NCBI GenBank assembly: GCA_022841665.1
Contig: JALHRB010000001.1
Span: 198,984 to 262,983, forward strand
DNA from: Pseudolabrys sp.
Lineage (GTDB): Bacteria; Pseudomonadota; Alphaproteobacteria; Rhizobiales; Xanthobacteraceae
DNA length: 64,000 nt
Direction of reading: 5' to 3'
Shown: piece by piece, positions 38,461 to 49,938 of the stretch
Layout of the letters: each line of letters starts with the position of its first letter
How positions within the stretch are numbered: the first letter of the stretch is position 1
Notes under the pieces: model-generated
What the model was told of the DNA's origin: nothing
The model's database searches: none
Seen by the model: the letters and a program-made list of their open reading frames with translations, nothing else
Position numbers and translations under genes: made by a program

Positions 38461-39081
38461 GTGGCCAGCAGGCGTACCTTCATCGCACGCGTTCTCGCGG
38501 TCGGCGCGCTGGCGGCGTCGACTTTCGCCGGTCTGTTCAAGACCGCAGCTCATGCCCGAGGAAATACCCCGATGTCCAAGCAAGCAATGATCGATACGTT
38601 TCAGAAGCATGTCGGCGCGGAGTTGGCGGGCGACCTGGAAACGACGATGGCGACGATGTCGGACGAGCCGCATCTCAACCACGTGCCGACCATGGCCGGC
38701 GGCGTCGGTCGCGAAGGCGTGCGCAACTTTTACCGCGACCATTTGGTGGGAAAGTTCTTTCCGCCGGACGTCAAGATGACGAACGTGTCCAGCACCGTCG
38801 GCGACAACCAGATCGTCGACGAAATCTACATCAGCTTCACGCACACGACCGAAATCGACTGGCTGCTGCCGGGCGTCGCACCGACGGGCAAGCCGGTCGA
38901 GATGGCCGTTGCTGTCGTCGTCGGCTTCAAGGGCGACAAGATCACCCATGAGCACATCTACTGGGATCAGGCCGGCGTGCTGGTGCAGATCGGGCTACTC
39001 GATCCCAAGGGCCTGCCGGTGACCGGCGCCGAAAGCGCCCGCAAGGTGCTCAATCCCAAGCTCCCCGCCCGCCAATTTTGA
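38461..39081 (+). CDS. SnoaL/NTF2-like protein with signal sequence
   Basis: Signal peptide; NFYRDHLVGKFFPPDVKMTNVSSTVGDNQIVDEIYISFTHT. Confidence 0.75.
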   Translation: MASRRTFIARVLAVGALAASTFAGLFKTAAHARGNTPMSKQAMIDTFQKHVGAELAGDLETTMATMSDEPHLNHVPTMAGGVGREGVRNFYRDHLVGKFFPPDVKMTNVSSTVGDNQIVDEIYISFTHTTEIDWLLPGVAPTGKPVEMAVAVVVGFKGDKITHEHIYWDQAGVLVQIGLLDPKGLPVTGAESARKVLNPKLPARQF

Positions 39082-39105
39082 CAACCCTGTTGAGCGCGCT
39101 TCGCC

Positions 39106-40128
39106 ATGCACCTGGGTAGAAAATACAGGCTCCCCGAATACCTGGTGTGGATGCGGTGGGAGACCGCCTACATCTTTCTCTGGGCGCTGTTCGTCACCGC
39201 ACTCCTCGAAGTGCTGCGCCTGAACTTCCTCGCGATACCGGCGCCGCTGCTCGCCGTCGTCGGCACCGCAGTCGCCATCGTTCTCGCCTTCAAGAACCAG
39301 CAGTGCCACGCGCGCATCAACGAGGCGCTGGCGCTGTGGGGACAAATCACGTCGGCCAGCATGATCCTGGCCAATAGACTGAAAGCGACGCTCGGCAATC
39401 TGGACGCCGGACAGTCGGATTCGCTGCTGAAGGAAATGTTCTACCGCCATTTTGCCTGGCTGACAGCGATGCGCTTCTTTTTGCGCGAACCGAAGACATG
39501 GGAGAACACGTTCGAGCCCGGCAATGCCAAATATCTCGCCGCGCTGCCGACGCCCGAAAGCCAGTCCAAGCTCCAAACCGAACTGGCCGCCTATTTTCCC
39601 GATGCGGACGTGCAGAAGGTGCTGACGCATCGCGGCGACAAGGAGGCCTTCATCCTGCAGGGTCAATACCAGGCGATCGGCGAGCTACATCGCAAGGGCC
39701 TCATCGACTCCAACGTGTTTGTCAGCCTGACCAATGCGGTCGACGACATCGTCCGGCTGCAAGGCGCCGTCAAACGCATCAAGAGCTACCCCTACGCGCG
39801 CAACTATTATTCGATCGCCATCATCCTGGTGGTTGCCTTCGTCGCCATCGTGCCGTTCGGCCTCTTTCCGTATGCCCTGGACCTCGGGCGCTCTTCCGGC
39901 ATCGAGCACTTTACGGCATGGCTGAACGTGCCGTTCAGCGTCTTCGTCGGCTGGATTTTCGTCACGCTGGAGAAGGTTGGAGAGAACTCCTCGAATCCGT
40001 TCGAGGGCGGCCCCAACGACGTGCCGATCTCGTTCCTGGCGCGGCGGATCGAGATCGAGATGCGCACCATGCTCGGCGAGAAGACCGACCTCAAGCCGAT
40101 CGAAGCGAAATACAATATCTTGTTTTGA
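39106..40128 (+). CDS. Bestrophin-like membrane protein
   Basis: FLAIPAPLLAVVGTAVAIVLAFKNQQCHARINEALALWGQI; multiple TM segments. Confidence 0.85.
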   Translation: MHLGRKYRLPEYLVWMRWETAYIFLWALFVTALLEVLRLNFLAIPAPLLAVVGTAVAIVLAFKNQQCHARINEALALWGQITSASMILANRLKATLGNLDAGQSDSLLKEMFYRHFAWLTAMRFFLREPKTWENTFEPGNAKYLAALPTPESQSKLQTELAAYFPDADVQKVLTHRGDKEAFILQGQYQAIGELHRKGLIDSNVFVSLTNAVDDIVRLQGAVKRIKSYPYARNYYSIAIILVVAFVAIVPFGLFPYALDLGRSSGIEHFTAWLNVPFSVFVGWIFVTLEKVGENSSNPFEGGPNDVPISFLARRIEIEMRTMLGEKTDLKPIEAKYNILF

Positions 40129-40220
40129 GAGACACATGACGCGAGCGGCGGCGCACCTATGACGCGCGCGCCGATTTATGTTAAGCGTCGGCGCGACAGC
40201 AAATTCAGGGAAGGAAGGCC

Positions 40221-40979
40221 ATGACTGCGAAGATTGCGCTGGTGACGGGAGCCGGAACGGGCGTCGGCCGGGCGGTGGCGATTGCGCTGGCGAAGGCCGG
40301 CTACAGCCTGGTGCTGGCCGGGCGCCGCAAGGAAATGCTCGACCAGGTGGCCGGCGAAATCAACGCCATCGGCGCGCAGGCGCTGGCGGTGCCGACCGAC
40401 GTGTCCAAGCGCGACTCGATCCTGGCGCTGTTCGCCACCGTGAAATCCACCTTCGGACGGCTCGACGTGCTGTTCAACAACGCGGGCATCGGCGCGCCGC
40501 CGGTGCCGCTGGAGGAACTGCCGTTCGAGACCTGGCAGCAGGTGGTGGCGACCAACCTCACCGGCATGTTTCTGTGCACGCAGGAAGCCATCAAGATCAT
40601 GAAGGCGCAGACCCCGCGCGGCGGCCGCATCGTCAACAACGGCTCGATCTCCGCGCATGCGCCGAGGCCGTTCTCGGTCGCCTATACCTCGACCAAGCAC
40701 GCCATCACCGGGCTGACCAAGTCCACCTCGCTCGACTGCCGGCAATACAATATCTGCTGCGGGCAAGTGGACATCGGCAATGCCGCGACGCCTTTGACCG
40801 ACCGCATGGTGCAGGGCGACGGCGTGCTGCAGCCGAACGGCAGCAAGATGATCGAGCCGCGCATGGACGCCGAGCATGTCGGCAACGCGGTGGTCTACAT
40901 GGCCGGCCTGCCGCTCGACACCAACGTGCTGTTCATGACGGTGATGGCGAACAACATGCCGTTCGTCGGGCGCGGGTGA
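40221..40979 (+). CDS. SDR family oxidoreductase
   Basis: [43 protein letters not shown]. Confidence 0.95.
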   Translation: MTAKIALVTGAGTGVGRAVAIALAKAGYSLVLAGRRKEMLDQVAGEINAIGAQALAVPTDVSKRDSILALFATVKSTFGRLDVLFNNAGIGAPPVPLEELPFETWQQVVATNLTGMFLCTQEAIKIMKAQTPRGGRIVNNGSISAHAPRPFSVAYTSTKHAITGLTKSTSLDCRQYNICCGQVDIGNAATPLTDRMVQGDGVLQPNGSKMIEPRMDAEHVGNAVVYMAGLPLDTNVLFMTVMANNMPFVGRG

Positions 40980-40994
40980 GCGCCAGCGCGGGTG

Positions 40995-42287
40995 CTATTG
41001 GGATTTACCCATTAGCCAATCAAAAACCTGCGCGGACTCGCTTTCATTGTCCGGCCGCAGAATTTCTCCGTTCTTACCGACCACGCACAGGATCGGACCT
41101 GAGTCCTTGGCCCCGTCTGCTGGGAAATAGGTTCGTTGCACGCGCTCGATCGCCAGTTCGAGGTTGGGCGGCGCATAGCGCATGCCTTTGCCGGCATCGT
41201 GATATTTCCGCCACCGCAGCAGGCAAGTCCAGTGCAGGTACTCGTTGTGCACGACACCACGGGGCACCAAACCTACCGGACGGTAGCGGCCGCCCTTCGG
41301 CGCGAGATTGCAAATCTTGCGGAATGCTGGAACCGGATAGTCCGGCAAAAACATCGGGAGCGAGCGCGATTCATAGATGCGTCCCTCGGCGAAGTTTTCC
41401 GGCGCCGCGTCGAGGAATGGATGATCGAAGGCGAGACCAAGCCCGCTGGCACGCACCCGATTCATCATCCAGTCGAGCACGATGCGGCTGAGCCGGTTGT
41501 CTTCATAGCCGCCGCCGACGTTAGAATGAACGCCGGGAAACCAGACCTGTTCGACCATCCTGTTGGGCTCATGCGGCGGCCTTGACCAGACCGCCGGCTG
41601 AAAGGCCCAGCGCTTTTCATCGATCGCCAGCGCGTGCAAGGCGACGTCCACCGTTTTGCCGAGCTCAGTATCGGCGAACTCGTACTTCAAGCGATTGAGT
41701 TTCGAAAACCAGTGCACGGGAATGCCGCGCGCGCCTACGGTGTCGAAAACGCCGAGGCATTGCACGCGAACGTCCGCAAACAGAAACGGCTTAAGAGCAA
41801 TACGATCTGCCGGCAAACGGCTTTTCGGCGATGTCTTGTAGTAATTCCAAACGCGCTGCTCCATCTCCGCGTTGTGATGTTCCGGCCGCAGCAGTCCGGG
41901 CGATCCAAGAAATCCGGCCACCGCGCGTGCGGTATAGGCACCGCGCGAAAAACCGAAAATGTAGATTTCCGTGGTGCTTTCGTCGTCTTGGATGAAATTT
42001 GCGCTCAGGAAGCGATAGGCGCTGCGTATTTTTTCGCCCATACCGCTACCGAAAGCACCGCCGGTAATCCGATCGAGTCCGAGTCCGGTGCCAACGCCCC
42101 AATCGTAATATGATAGCTGCGACACTCCGTCCGCGGCCGTCGGATGAAGACGGTCGCGGATTTCAACGATGTTCGTAACGGTGTGAGCGTCGTCGGTATT
42201 CCAAGTGCCGTCCAGGCAGAGCACGAGGCGGCGGACCACTTTGCGCGCCTGCTCGGGCTTTGCCGCAAATTGCGTCTTGGACACCAT
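40995..42287 (-). CDS. DUF2235 domain-containing protein (phospholipase-like alpha/beta hydrolase)
   Basis: RRLVLCLDGTWNTDD, IYIFGFSRGAYTARAVAGFL, VWFPGVHSNVGGGY. Confidence 0.92.
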   Translation of the reverse strand: MVSKTQFAAKPEQARKVVRRLVLCLDGTWNTDDAHTVTNIVEIRDRLHPTAADGVSQLSYYDWGVGTGLGLDRITGGAFGSGMGEKIRSAYRFLSANFIQDDESTTEIYIFGFSRGAYTARAVAGFLGSPGLLRPEHHNAEMEQRVWNYYKTSPKSRLPADRIALKPFLFADVRVQCLGVFDTVGARGIPVHWFSKLNRLKYEFADTELGKTVDVALHALAIDEKRWAFQPAVWSRPPHEPNRMVEQVWFPGVHSNVGGGYEDNRLSRIVLDWMMNRVRASGLGLAFDHPFLDAAPENFAEGRIYESRSLPMFLPDYPVPAFRKICNLAPKGGRYRPVGLVPRGVVHNEYLHWTCLLRWRKYHDAGKGMRYAPPNLELAIERVQRTYFPADGAKDSGPILCVVGKNGEILRPDNESESAQVFDWLMGKSQ

Positions 42288-42453
42288 TCGAACACCTCAA
42301 CCCATGGTGGCAATTCTGCCCGGGGCGATGCAAGCGAAAAACGCATCCCGGCGACGTCGATTGCTTTGCCCGCCGTTCCCCTGCACTTTTGGAAAAGACT
42401 CGGGCGCGCGATAGCCGCGAGGAGGCCGCCGGGAGACGGGCTGGGGGAACGGA

Positions 42454-43701
42454 ATGCTTCAACTGCAATCGGCGCTCGGCGTCGTGGCGCTCATCGGCTT
42501 TGCCTTCGCGATCAGCGAGAACCGCCGCGCCGTGCAGTGGAAGAGCGCGGCGGTCGCGCTGCTGATCACTTTCGCCACCGCCATTCTTCTGCTGAAGGTG
42601 CCGCACATCGCGGCGGCCTTTGCCGGCATCGGGCGGGCGGTGGACGCGGTGAGTGCGGCCGCGCGCGCCGGCACCTCCTTCGTGTTCGGCTATATCGGCG
42701 GCGGCGCCCTGCCCTTCGCGCTGACGACGCCGGGCGCCGATTTCGTGCTCGCCTTCCAGGCGCTGCCGATCGTGCTCTTGATGAGCGTGCTGACCACGCT
42801 GCTGTTTCACTGGCGCATCCTGCCGCCGATCGTGCGCGGCTTCTCATGGGCCTTGCAGCGCACGCTCAGCGTCGGCGGCGCGGTCGGGCTGTCGACGGCG
42901 GCCAACATCTTCCTCGGCATGGTGGAGGCGCCGTTGTTCATCCGGCCGTATCTGGCGCGGCTGACGCGCAGCGAATTGTTCATGGTGATGACCGGCGGCA
43001 TGGCCGGCATCGCCGGCACGGTGTTCGTGCTCTATGCCACCATCCTGCGCGACATCATCCCCGGCGTCGCCGGGCACATCCTGGTCGCCTCCATCGTCAG
43101 CGCGCCGGCGGCGCTGCTGGTCAGCCGCCTGATGGTGCCGGAAGGCCCGGCCAAGCCCACCGGCGGCGAGGTCAAGATCGGGCCGGTCGCCGACAACACC
43201 ATGGACGCCATCGTGCGCGGCACCGCGGCCGGGCTCGAACTGCTGCTCAACATCATCGCCATGTTGATCGTGCTGGTGGCGCTGGTCGCGCTCGCCAACG
43301 CGATCCTGAGCCTGCTGCCGGACGTGGCCGGCGCGCCGGTCACGTTGCAGCGCCTGCTCGGCATCGTCATGGCGCCGGTCACCTGGCTGATGGGCGTGCC
43401 CTGGGAGCAGGCGGCGACCGCCGGTTCGCTGATGGGCATCAAGACGGTGCTCAACGAGTTGATCGCCTATGTCGAGCTGTCGAAGCTGCCGGCCGACGCG
43501 CTCGACCCGCGCGCGCGCGTCATCATGCTCTATGCATTGTGCGGCTTCGCCAACTTCGGCTCGCTCGGCATCATGCTCGCCGGGCTGACGGTGATGGCGC
43601 CGGAGCGGCGCGCCGACATCATCTCGCTCGGCGGCAAGTCGATCGTGTCCGGCACGCTGACGACGTGCCTGATGGGCGCGATCGTGGGGGTGATGAGCTA
43701 G
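42454..43701 (+). CDS. NupC/CNT-family nucleoside transporter
   Basis: SFVFGYIGGG, STAANIFLGMVEAPLFIRPYL, MTGGMAGIAGTV, CGFANFGSLGIMLAGL. Confidence 0.92.
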   Translation: MLQLQSALGVVALIGFAFAISENRRAVQWKSAAVALLITFATAILLLKVPHIAAAFAGIGRAVDAVSAAARAGTSFVFGYIGGGALPFALTTPGADFVLAFQALPIVLLMSVLTTLLFHWRILPPIVRGFSWALQRTLSVGGAVGLSTAANIFLGMVEAPLFIRPYLARLTRSELFMVMTGGMAGIAGTVFVLYATILRDIIPGVAGHILVASIVSAPAALLVSRLMVPEGPAKPTGGEVKIGPVADNTMDAIVRGTAAGLELLLNIIAMLIVLVALVALANAILSLLPDVAGAPVTLQRLLGIVMAPVTWLMGVPWEQAATAGSLMGIKTVLNELIAYVELSKLPADALDPRARVIMLYALCGFANFGSLGIMLAGLTVMAPERRADIISLGGKSIVSGTLTTCLMGAIVGVMS

Positions 43702-43707
43702 CGCGCG

Positions 43708-43977
43708 CTAGTGCAACCTGAATTCGGAGCCGACCGCCTTCAGCTCGGCCGGCTTGATGAGCTTGCAGTGCGCCACCTGCACCGAGTGCAACGGCCCTTC
43801 CAGCTTCTCCTGCCAGAAGGCCAGGAAGCGGGTGAGCTCGGGAAATTCGGGGAAAAGGTCGTAGGCCTGCCAGACGTAGGACTGCAGCAGCCAATGGTGA
43901 TCGGGACGGCGGTACAAGATGTGCGCGGTGGTCAGACCGTAGCCATTCACCTGCTTCAGGAAGTCCTTCGAAACCAT
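43708..43977 (-). CDS. Usg family protein
   Basis: MVSKDFLKQVNGYGLTTAHILYRRPDHHWLLQSYVWQAYDLFPEFPELTRFLAFWQEKLEGPLHSVQV. Confidence 0.88.
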   Translation of the reverse strand: MVSKDFLKQVNGYGLTTAHILYRRPDHHWLLQSYVWQAYDLFPEFPELTRFLAFWQEKLEGPLHSVQVAHCKLIKPAELKAVGSEFRLH

Positions 43978-44203
43978 TTCAGCCCTCCGTGTGGTCGGAC
44001 TTGAAGTTTCCATTCCCGGCTTCCTCCATTGCAAGCCGAAAAGGTAAACAAGTTGTTTAAAATCAAAGCGTTAGCAGCAGATCGCCTCGCCTGCTAACAG
44101 CCCTGCCCTGGCGCTCAAGGTCCGGGTGGCGCTAACGCCAAGGCCGCGGCCGCTGTTCCCGCCAGTCCGTTAACCATTGAAACTCAAGCAATTTCCGAAT
44201 TTG

Positions 44204-44230
44204 TTGGCACTCCGCCCGGATGAGTGCTAA
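44204..44230. promoter_or_regulatory. CIRCE element (HrcA operator)
   Basis: TTGGCACTC-CGCCCGGAT-GAGTGCTAA, one mismatch to TTAGCACTC-N9-GAGTGCTAA, upstream of groES. Confidence 0.95.
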
Positions 44231-44350
44231 AAAATTTTTGGATGCCCCTTGCGAGAGAAAACTGCGCACCCATCTGGGCGCACAGGTGCTGGTAGGGGAA
44301 TGCACCAGCAACCGAAAAACAATTGTTTTCAACTACCTAGGAGGACTGCC

Positions 44351-44668
44351 ATGAAGTTCCGCCCGCTTCACGACCGCGTCGTCGTCAAGCGCATCGATGC
44401 CGAGGAAAAGACCGCCGGCGGCATCATCATTCCCGACACTGCCAAAGAGAAGCCGAGCCAGGGCGAGATCGTCGCCGTCGGCCCCGGCGGCCGCGACGAG
44501 AGCGGCAAGCTCATTCCGATCGACCTCAAGGTCGGCGACACCGTGCTGTTCGGCAAATGGTCGGGCACCGAAGTCAAGATCGACGGTCAGGATCTCCTGA
44601 TCATGAAGGAAAGCGACATCATGGGCGTGATCGAAGGCGGCGCCGCCGCCAAGAAGAAAGCCGCCTAA
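44351..44668 (+). CDS. groES: Co-chaperonin GroES
   Basis: [46 protein letters not shown]. Confidence 0.98.
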   Translation: MKFRPLHDRVVVKRIDAEEKTAGGIIIPDTAKEKPSQGEIVAVGPGGRDESGKLIPIDLKVGDTVLFGKWSGTEVKIDGQDLLIMKESDIMGVIEGGAAAKKKAA

Positions 44669-44676
44669 GGCAACCG

Positions 44677-44786
44677 CCCTCGTCCTGAGGAGCCTGCCGC
44701 AGGCAGGCGTCTCGAAGGACGGGAGCAACGAACTCATCGGCCTCATCCTTCGAGACGCGTGCTTCGCACGCTCCTCAGGATGAGGG
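44677..44786. repeat. Palindromic repeat element between groES and groEL
   Basis: CCCTCGTCCTGAGGAG ... CTCCTCAGGATGAGGG outer arms, inner arms CGTCTCGAAGGACG/CATCCTTCGAGACG and two mini-hairpins. Confidence 0.9.
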
Positions 44787-44791
44787 TCTAG

Positions 44792-46459
<1,668 letters not shown>

Positions 46460-46476
46460 GCGACGCGCAAGCGTCG

Positions 46477-46531
46477 TCCCGGACGCGGTGCAACACGAGC
46501 GAAAGCGAAGTGGTGCACCGCAGATCCGGGA
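46477..46531. repeat. Palindromic repeat unit, related to 33065-33183
   Basis: TCCCGGACGCGGTGCAACACGAGCGAAAGCGAAGTGGTGCACCGCAGATCCGGGA; shares GTGGTGC..(C/T)GCAGA(C/T)CCGGGA with the 33 kb copy. Confidence 0.75.
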
Positions 46532-46551
46532 GCGATCCAACAAAATACGAA

Positions 46552-46582
46552 GGCCCGGGAGAAATCCCGGGCCTTTTGCTTT
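46552..46582 (+). terminator. Intrinsic terminator of groESL
   Basis: GGCCCGGGA-GAAA-TCCCGGGCC followed by TTTTGCTTT. Confidence 0.9.
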
Positions 46583-46637
46583 GCGCCGGCATGCAGCTGT
46601 CCGGGAACGGCGCGGCCGCCGGCTATCCGTACGACGC

Positions 46638-46946
46638 CTACACTCGTTGCATGACGGTTTTGTACGACGGGGGTCCAGAATACCGGGAAAGCACCGCGGT
46701 GAAAGTCGCGGGCGCATAACCCGCCAGTTCGGCCGTGACCTGATAGGTCCCCTCGCCAAGGCCCATCAGCGACCATTTTCCCGCACCGGGCCCCTCCGGT
46801 TTCGCGATCATAGCGCCTCTCCCGGTCCCGAGAGAAAGCTTCACGACGACGTTGGCCAATCCTTTGTTACCGGCGTCGACGACGATGCCCTGTATGTGGC
46901 AAGGACCTTCGGGCAGCGTGCCAATGCCATATGGAGAAGCGGACAT
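46638..46946 (-). CDS. Carboxypeptidase-regulatory-like domain protein
   Basis: IQGIVVDAGNKGLANVVVKLSLG...GKWSLMGLGEGTYQVTAELAGYAP. Confidence 0.7.
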   Translation of the reverse strand: MSASPYGIGTLPEGPCHIQGIVVDAGNKGLANVVVKLSLGTGRGAMIAKPEGPGAGKWSLMGLGEGTYQVTAELAGYAPATFTAVLSRYSGPPSYKTVMQRV

Positions 46947-47220
46947 GGTCGATCCTGTTGCGGTTACGCGAATAAAATAAATGCACAACTTATGGTAGTT
47001 GGCAACCCGCGCGGCGGCTCGACTCCGCGCGGGGTGACGGAGAGAGTCGGGTGCGGTCTTGGGAATCGGGTGGCACCGCACGCGCCAAAAATGAGAACGA
47101 CCACTCAACTCGGCGCGCGTTCATCCGGCGTCGCCGCGTCGAAAGTGGCCGTTGGCGGTGGACATACGCAACGCTCCACCACACTTGCAAAGCACCTTAC
47201 AGCCCCGAAATGACAAGGAC

Positions 47221-48027
47221 ATGACAAGCACGGGCAAAATCTATGTCGGCATCGGCGGCTGGACCTACGAGCCGTGGCGCGGCGTGTTCTATCCCAAGGG
47301 CTTGCCGCACGCGAAGGAGCTGTCCTACGCGGCCGCGCGCCTGACCTCGATCGAGGTCAACGGCACCTTCTACAGCACCATGAAGCCGGCGAGCTTCCGC
47401 AAATGGGCGTCGGAGGCGCCGGACGGCTTCGTGTTTGCGCTGAAAGGTCCGCGCTATGCCGTAAACCGGCGCGTGCTCAAGGAGGCGGGCGACTCGATCA
47501 AGCGCTTTCTCGACTCCGGCATCGCCGAGCTTGGGCCAAAGCTCGGGCCTTTGCTCTGGCAGTTCGCGCCGACCAAGAAATTCGACGCGGCCGATTTCGG
47601 CGGCTTCCTCGAACTGCTGCCGAAGACCCTCGACGGGCACGCGCTGCGCCACGTCGTCGAGGTGCGCAACGACAGCTTCAAGACGCCGGAGTTCATTGCT
47701 TTGTGCCGCAAGGCCAATGTCGCCATCTGCTATGCCGAGCACGAGACTTACACCGAGATCGCCGACGCGACCTCCGACTTCGTCTATGCGCGGCTGCAGA
47801 AGGGCGACGAGAAACTCAAGAACGGCTACCCGCCGAAGGCGCTCGACGCCTGGGCCGCGCGCGCCAAGACCTGGGCCAAAGGCAGCACGCCCGCCGACCT
47901 GCCGCGCGTGGACAAGAAGGCCGCGCCGGCCAAGACGCCGCGCGATACGTTCATCTATTTCATACACGAGGCCAAGGTGCGCGCGCCGGCGGCGGCGATG
48001 GCGCTGATCGAGCGGGTGATCGCATGA
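47221..48027 (+). CDS. DUF72 domain-containing protein (YecE-like)
   Basis: YVGIGGWTYEPWRGVFYPKGLPHAKELSYAAARLTSIEVNGTFY. Confidence 0.93.
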   Translation: MTSTGKIYVGIGGWTYEPWRGVFYPKGLPHAKELSYAAARLTSIEVNGTFYSTMKPASFRKWASEAPDGFVFALKGPRYAVNRRVLKEAGDSIKRFLDSGIAELGPKLGPLLWQFAPTKKFDAADFGGFLELLPKTLDGHALRHVVEVRNDSFKTPEFIALCRKANVAICYAEHETYTEIADATSDFVYARLQKGDEKLKNGYPPKALDAWAARAKTWAKGSTPADLPRVDKKAAPAKTPRDTFIYFIHEAKVRAPAAAMALIERVIA

Positions 48028-48623
48028 AACGGCCCCGCTCATTCCCGCGCACGCGCCGCGGCGAAGCCAAAGCAGCTTTGCTTTGGCGAAGCGGGGAGCG
48101 GGAATCCAGAGCCGAGAAACCAGATGCTCGCCGCGCTGGGCCCCCGCTTTCGCGGGGGCGAACGGGGAAAGCGAGTCCCCTGTTCACCATCGGCTACGAA
48201 CAGGCCAAGCCCGCCGCCGTGCTCGGCGAGCTCAAGCGTGCCAAGGTCGATCTCGTGGTCGACACGCGCGCGGTGGCGGCTTCGCGCCGGCCGGGATTCT
48301 CCAAGCGCGCGCTGGCGGCTTCGCTCGACGAAGCCGGCATCGCCTACGTGCATTTGCAGAAGCTCGGCACGCCGGCGGAGGGGCGCGCCGCCGCGCGCGC
48401 GGGCGACGTGAAGGCGCTGTGGCGCATCTACGACAAGCACATCAAGAAGCCCGAACCGCAGGCCGAGCTCGAAGAGCTCACCGGCCTGATCAAGTCGGGC
48501 AAGCGCATCGCCCTGCTCTGCTATTGCCGCGATCCCAGCGCCTGCCACCGCAGCCGCATCGTCGCCAATGTGCAGGAGCGGCTGAAGGTGAAGGTCGAGG
48601 ACCTGATCCCGCCGCTGTTTTGA
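48024..48623 (+). CDS. DUF488 domain-containing protein with repeat-encoded N-terminal extension
   Basis: LFTIGYEQAKPAAVLGELKRAKVDLVVDTRA...RIALLCYCRDPSACHRSRI; ATGA overlap with DUF72 stop. Confidence 0.85.
   Translation: MKRPRSFPRTRRGEAKAALLWRSGERESRAEKPDARRAGPPLSRGRTGKASPLFTIGYEQAKPAAVLGELKRAKVDLVVDTRAVAASRRPGFSKRALAASLDEAGIAYVHLQKLGTPAEGRAAARAGDVKALWRIYDKHIKKPEPQAELEELTGLIKSGKRIALLCYCRDPSACHRSRIVANVQERLKVKVEDLIPPLF
48033..48167. repeat. Palindromic repeat element within the 5' end of the DUF488 ORF
   Basis: CCCCGCTCATTCCCGC...GCGGGAATCCAG...GGGCCCCCGCTTTCGCGGGGGCGAACGGGG with internal GCCAAAGCA-GCTT-TGCTTTGGC hairpin. Confidence 0.8.
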
Positions 48624-48633
48624 CGCGCGCGCG

Positions 48634-49854
48634 TCACTCCGCCGGCTGCGCCGCGCGGCGGCTTTCGGCGCCGCCGACCAGCGCGGCGATCATGAGCGTG
48701 TTGGCGACGAAGACGGCGGCGACCGCGGCCGTCACCCACAGCACGAGCCCGAAGCCGCCCTGGTCGTAGAGCCGGCCGATGCCCCAGACCGCAGGGCCGG
48801 CCAGCGTGAAATTCAGGAAGAAGCGCATCGCATAGACGCGCCCGCGTATGGCCGGCGGCGTGTAGCGCGCCAGCACGTAGTCGTTGAGCGTGACCTGCGC
48901 GTAGATGGCGGCGATGGCGGTCGCGAGCGCCACCAGCAGCGGCCAGCCGGTCGCATAATTGAGCCAGACGACGCCGATGAGCTGCGTCACCGCCACGCCG
49001 GCGAGCAAAAAATGCGGCGCGAAGCGGTCGACCAGCCGCCCGATCGATAGCTGCGCCACCGCTCCGCACAGGAAGACCGCGGTGGCGAGGAAGCCGACCA
49101 GCGCCAGCGGAATCCCCTCGCCCAGCCGCACGTCGATGATCTTCGGCAGGGTGACGGTAAGCGCGTTGAACACGAGGCCCGACGACAGCGCGAGCGTCAT
49201 GAACAGGCCGATCACGGCAATGACCAGGCGGCGGTCGAGCTTGACGTCCTGCACATGCGGCGCTGCTACGCGGCGCGCGCCGTCCTTGGGCGTGAGCACG
49301 AGATAGGCGATGCCGGTGGCGACGAAGACGACGGCCGGAATGAAGAAGGCCCAGCGCCAGCCGATCCAGGCGGTGAGCGCGGCGGTGACGGCGGCGGCGA
49401 CCGAGACGCCGACGTTGCCGAACACGCCGTTGATCGACATCGTGCGGCCGCGATTGACCGCCTGCTCGACGATCATCGGCAGGCCGACCGGGTGATAGAT
49501 GGCGGCGAAGAAGCCGACCGCGAACAGTGCGATCGCCAGCACCGTGAAATTGGGCGCGGCGCCGACCGCGGCGGCCGAGAGCCCGGTGCCGATGAAGAAG
49601 ATCGCGATCATGTTGCGCCGGCTCCAGTGGTCGGCGAGCCAGCCGGCCGGCAGCGCGAAAAGGCCGAAGGCGGTGAAGGCCGCCGTCGAGAGCGCCAAAA
49701 GGTCGCCGTAACTGCGGCCGTAGACCGCCTCCAGGCCGATGACCACGGTCGGGAAGATCAGGATGACGTAGTGGTCGAGGAAATGCGCCCAGTTGAGGAA
49801 GCCGATGGAGCGGCGGCGGGCGGTTTCGGCGGCGGGCGAGGCGTTCTGGCTCAT
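48634..49854 (-). CDS. MFS transporter
   Basis: About 12 TM segments; NWAHFLDHYVILIFPTVVIGLEAVYGRSYGDLLALSTAAF, GWLADHWSRRN. Confidence 0.92.
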   Translation of the reverse strand: MSQNASPAAETARRRSIGFLNWAHFLDHYVILIFPTVVIGLEAVYGRSYGDLLALSTAAFTAFGLFALPAGWLADHWSRRNMIAIFFIGTGLSAAAVGAAPNFTVLAIALFAVGFFAAIYHPVGLPMIVEQAVNRGRTMSINGVFGNVGVSVAAAVTAALTAWIGWRWAFFIPAVVFVATGIAYLVLTPKDGARRVAAPHVQDVKLDRRLVIAVIGLFMTLALSSGLVFNALTVTLPKIIDVRLGEGIPLALVGFLATAVFLCGAVAQLSIGRLVDRFAPHFLLAGVAVTQLIGVVWLNYATGWPLLVALATAIAAIYAQVTLNDYVLARYTPPAIRGRVYAMRFFLNFTLAGPAVWGIGRLYDQGGFGLVLWVTAAVAAVFVANTLMIAALVGGAESRRAAQPAE

Positions 49855-49938
49855 GGACTTCCGATTCCAGCGCTAATCGGCACCCATATAGCCCTTGCCT
49901 TTTCGCGATGTTAGGTCGATTTTCGTCGCAAACAGGCC

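Noticed and set aside
40995-42287. DUF2235 protein as a type VI secretion phospholipase effector
   Set aside because: No VgrG, Hcp, PAAR or immunity gene nearby; stand-alone DUF2235 proteins are common
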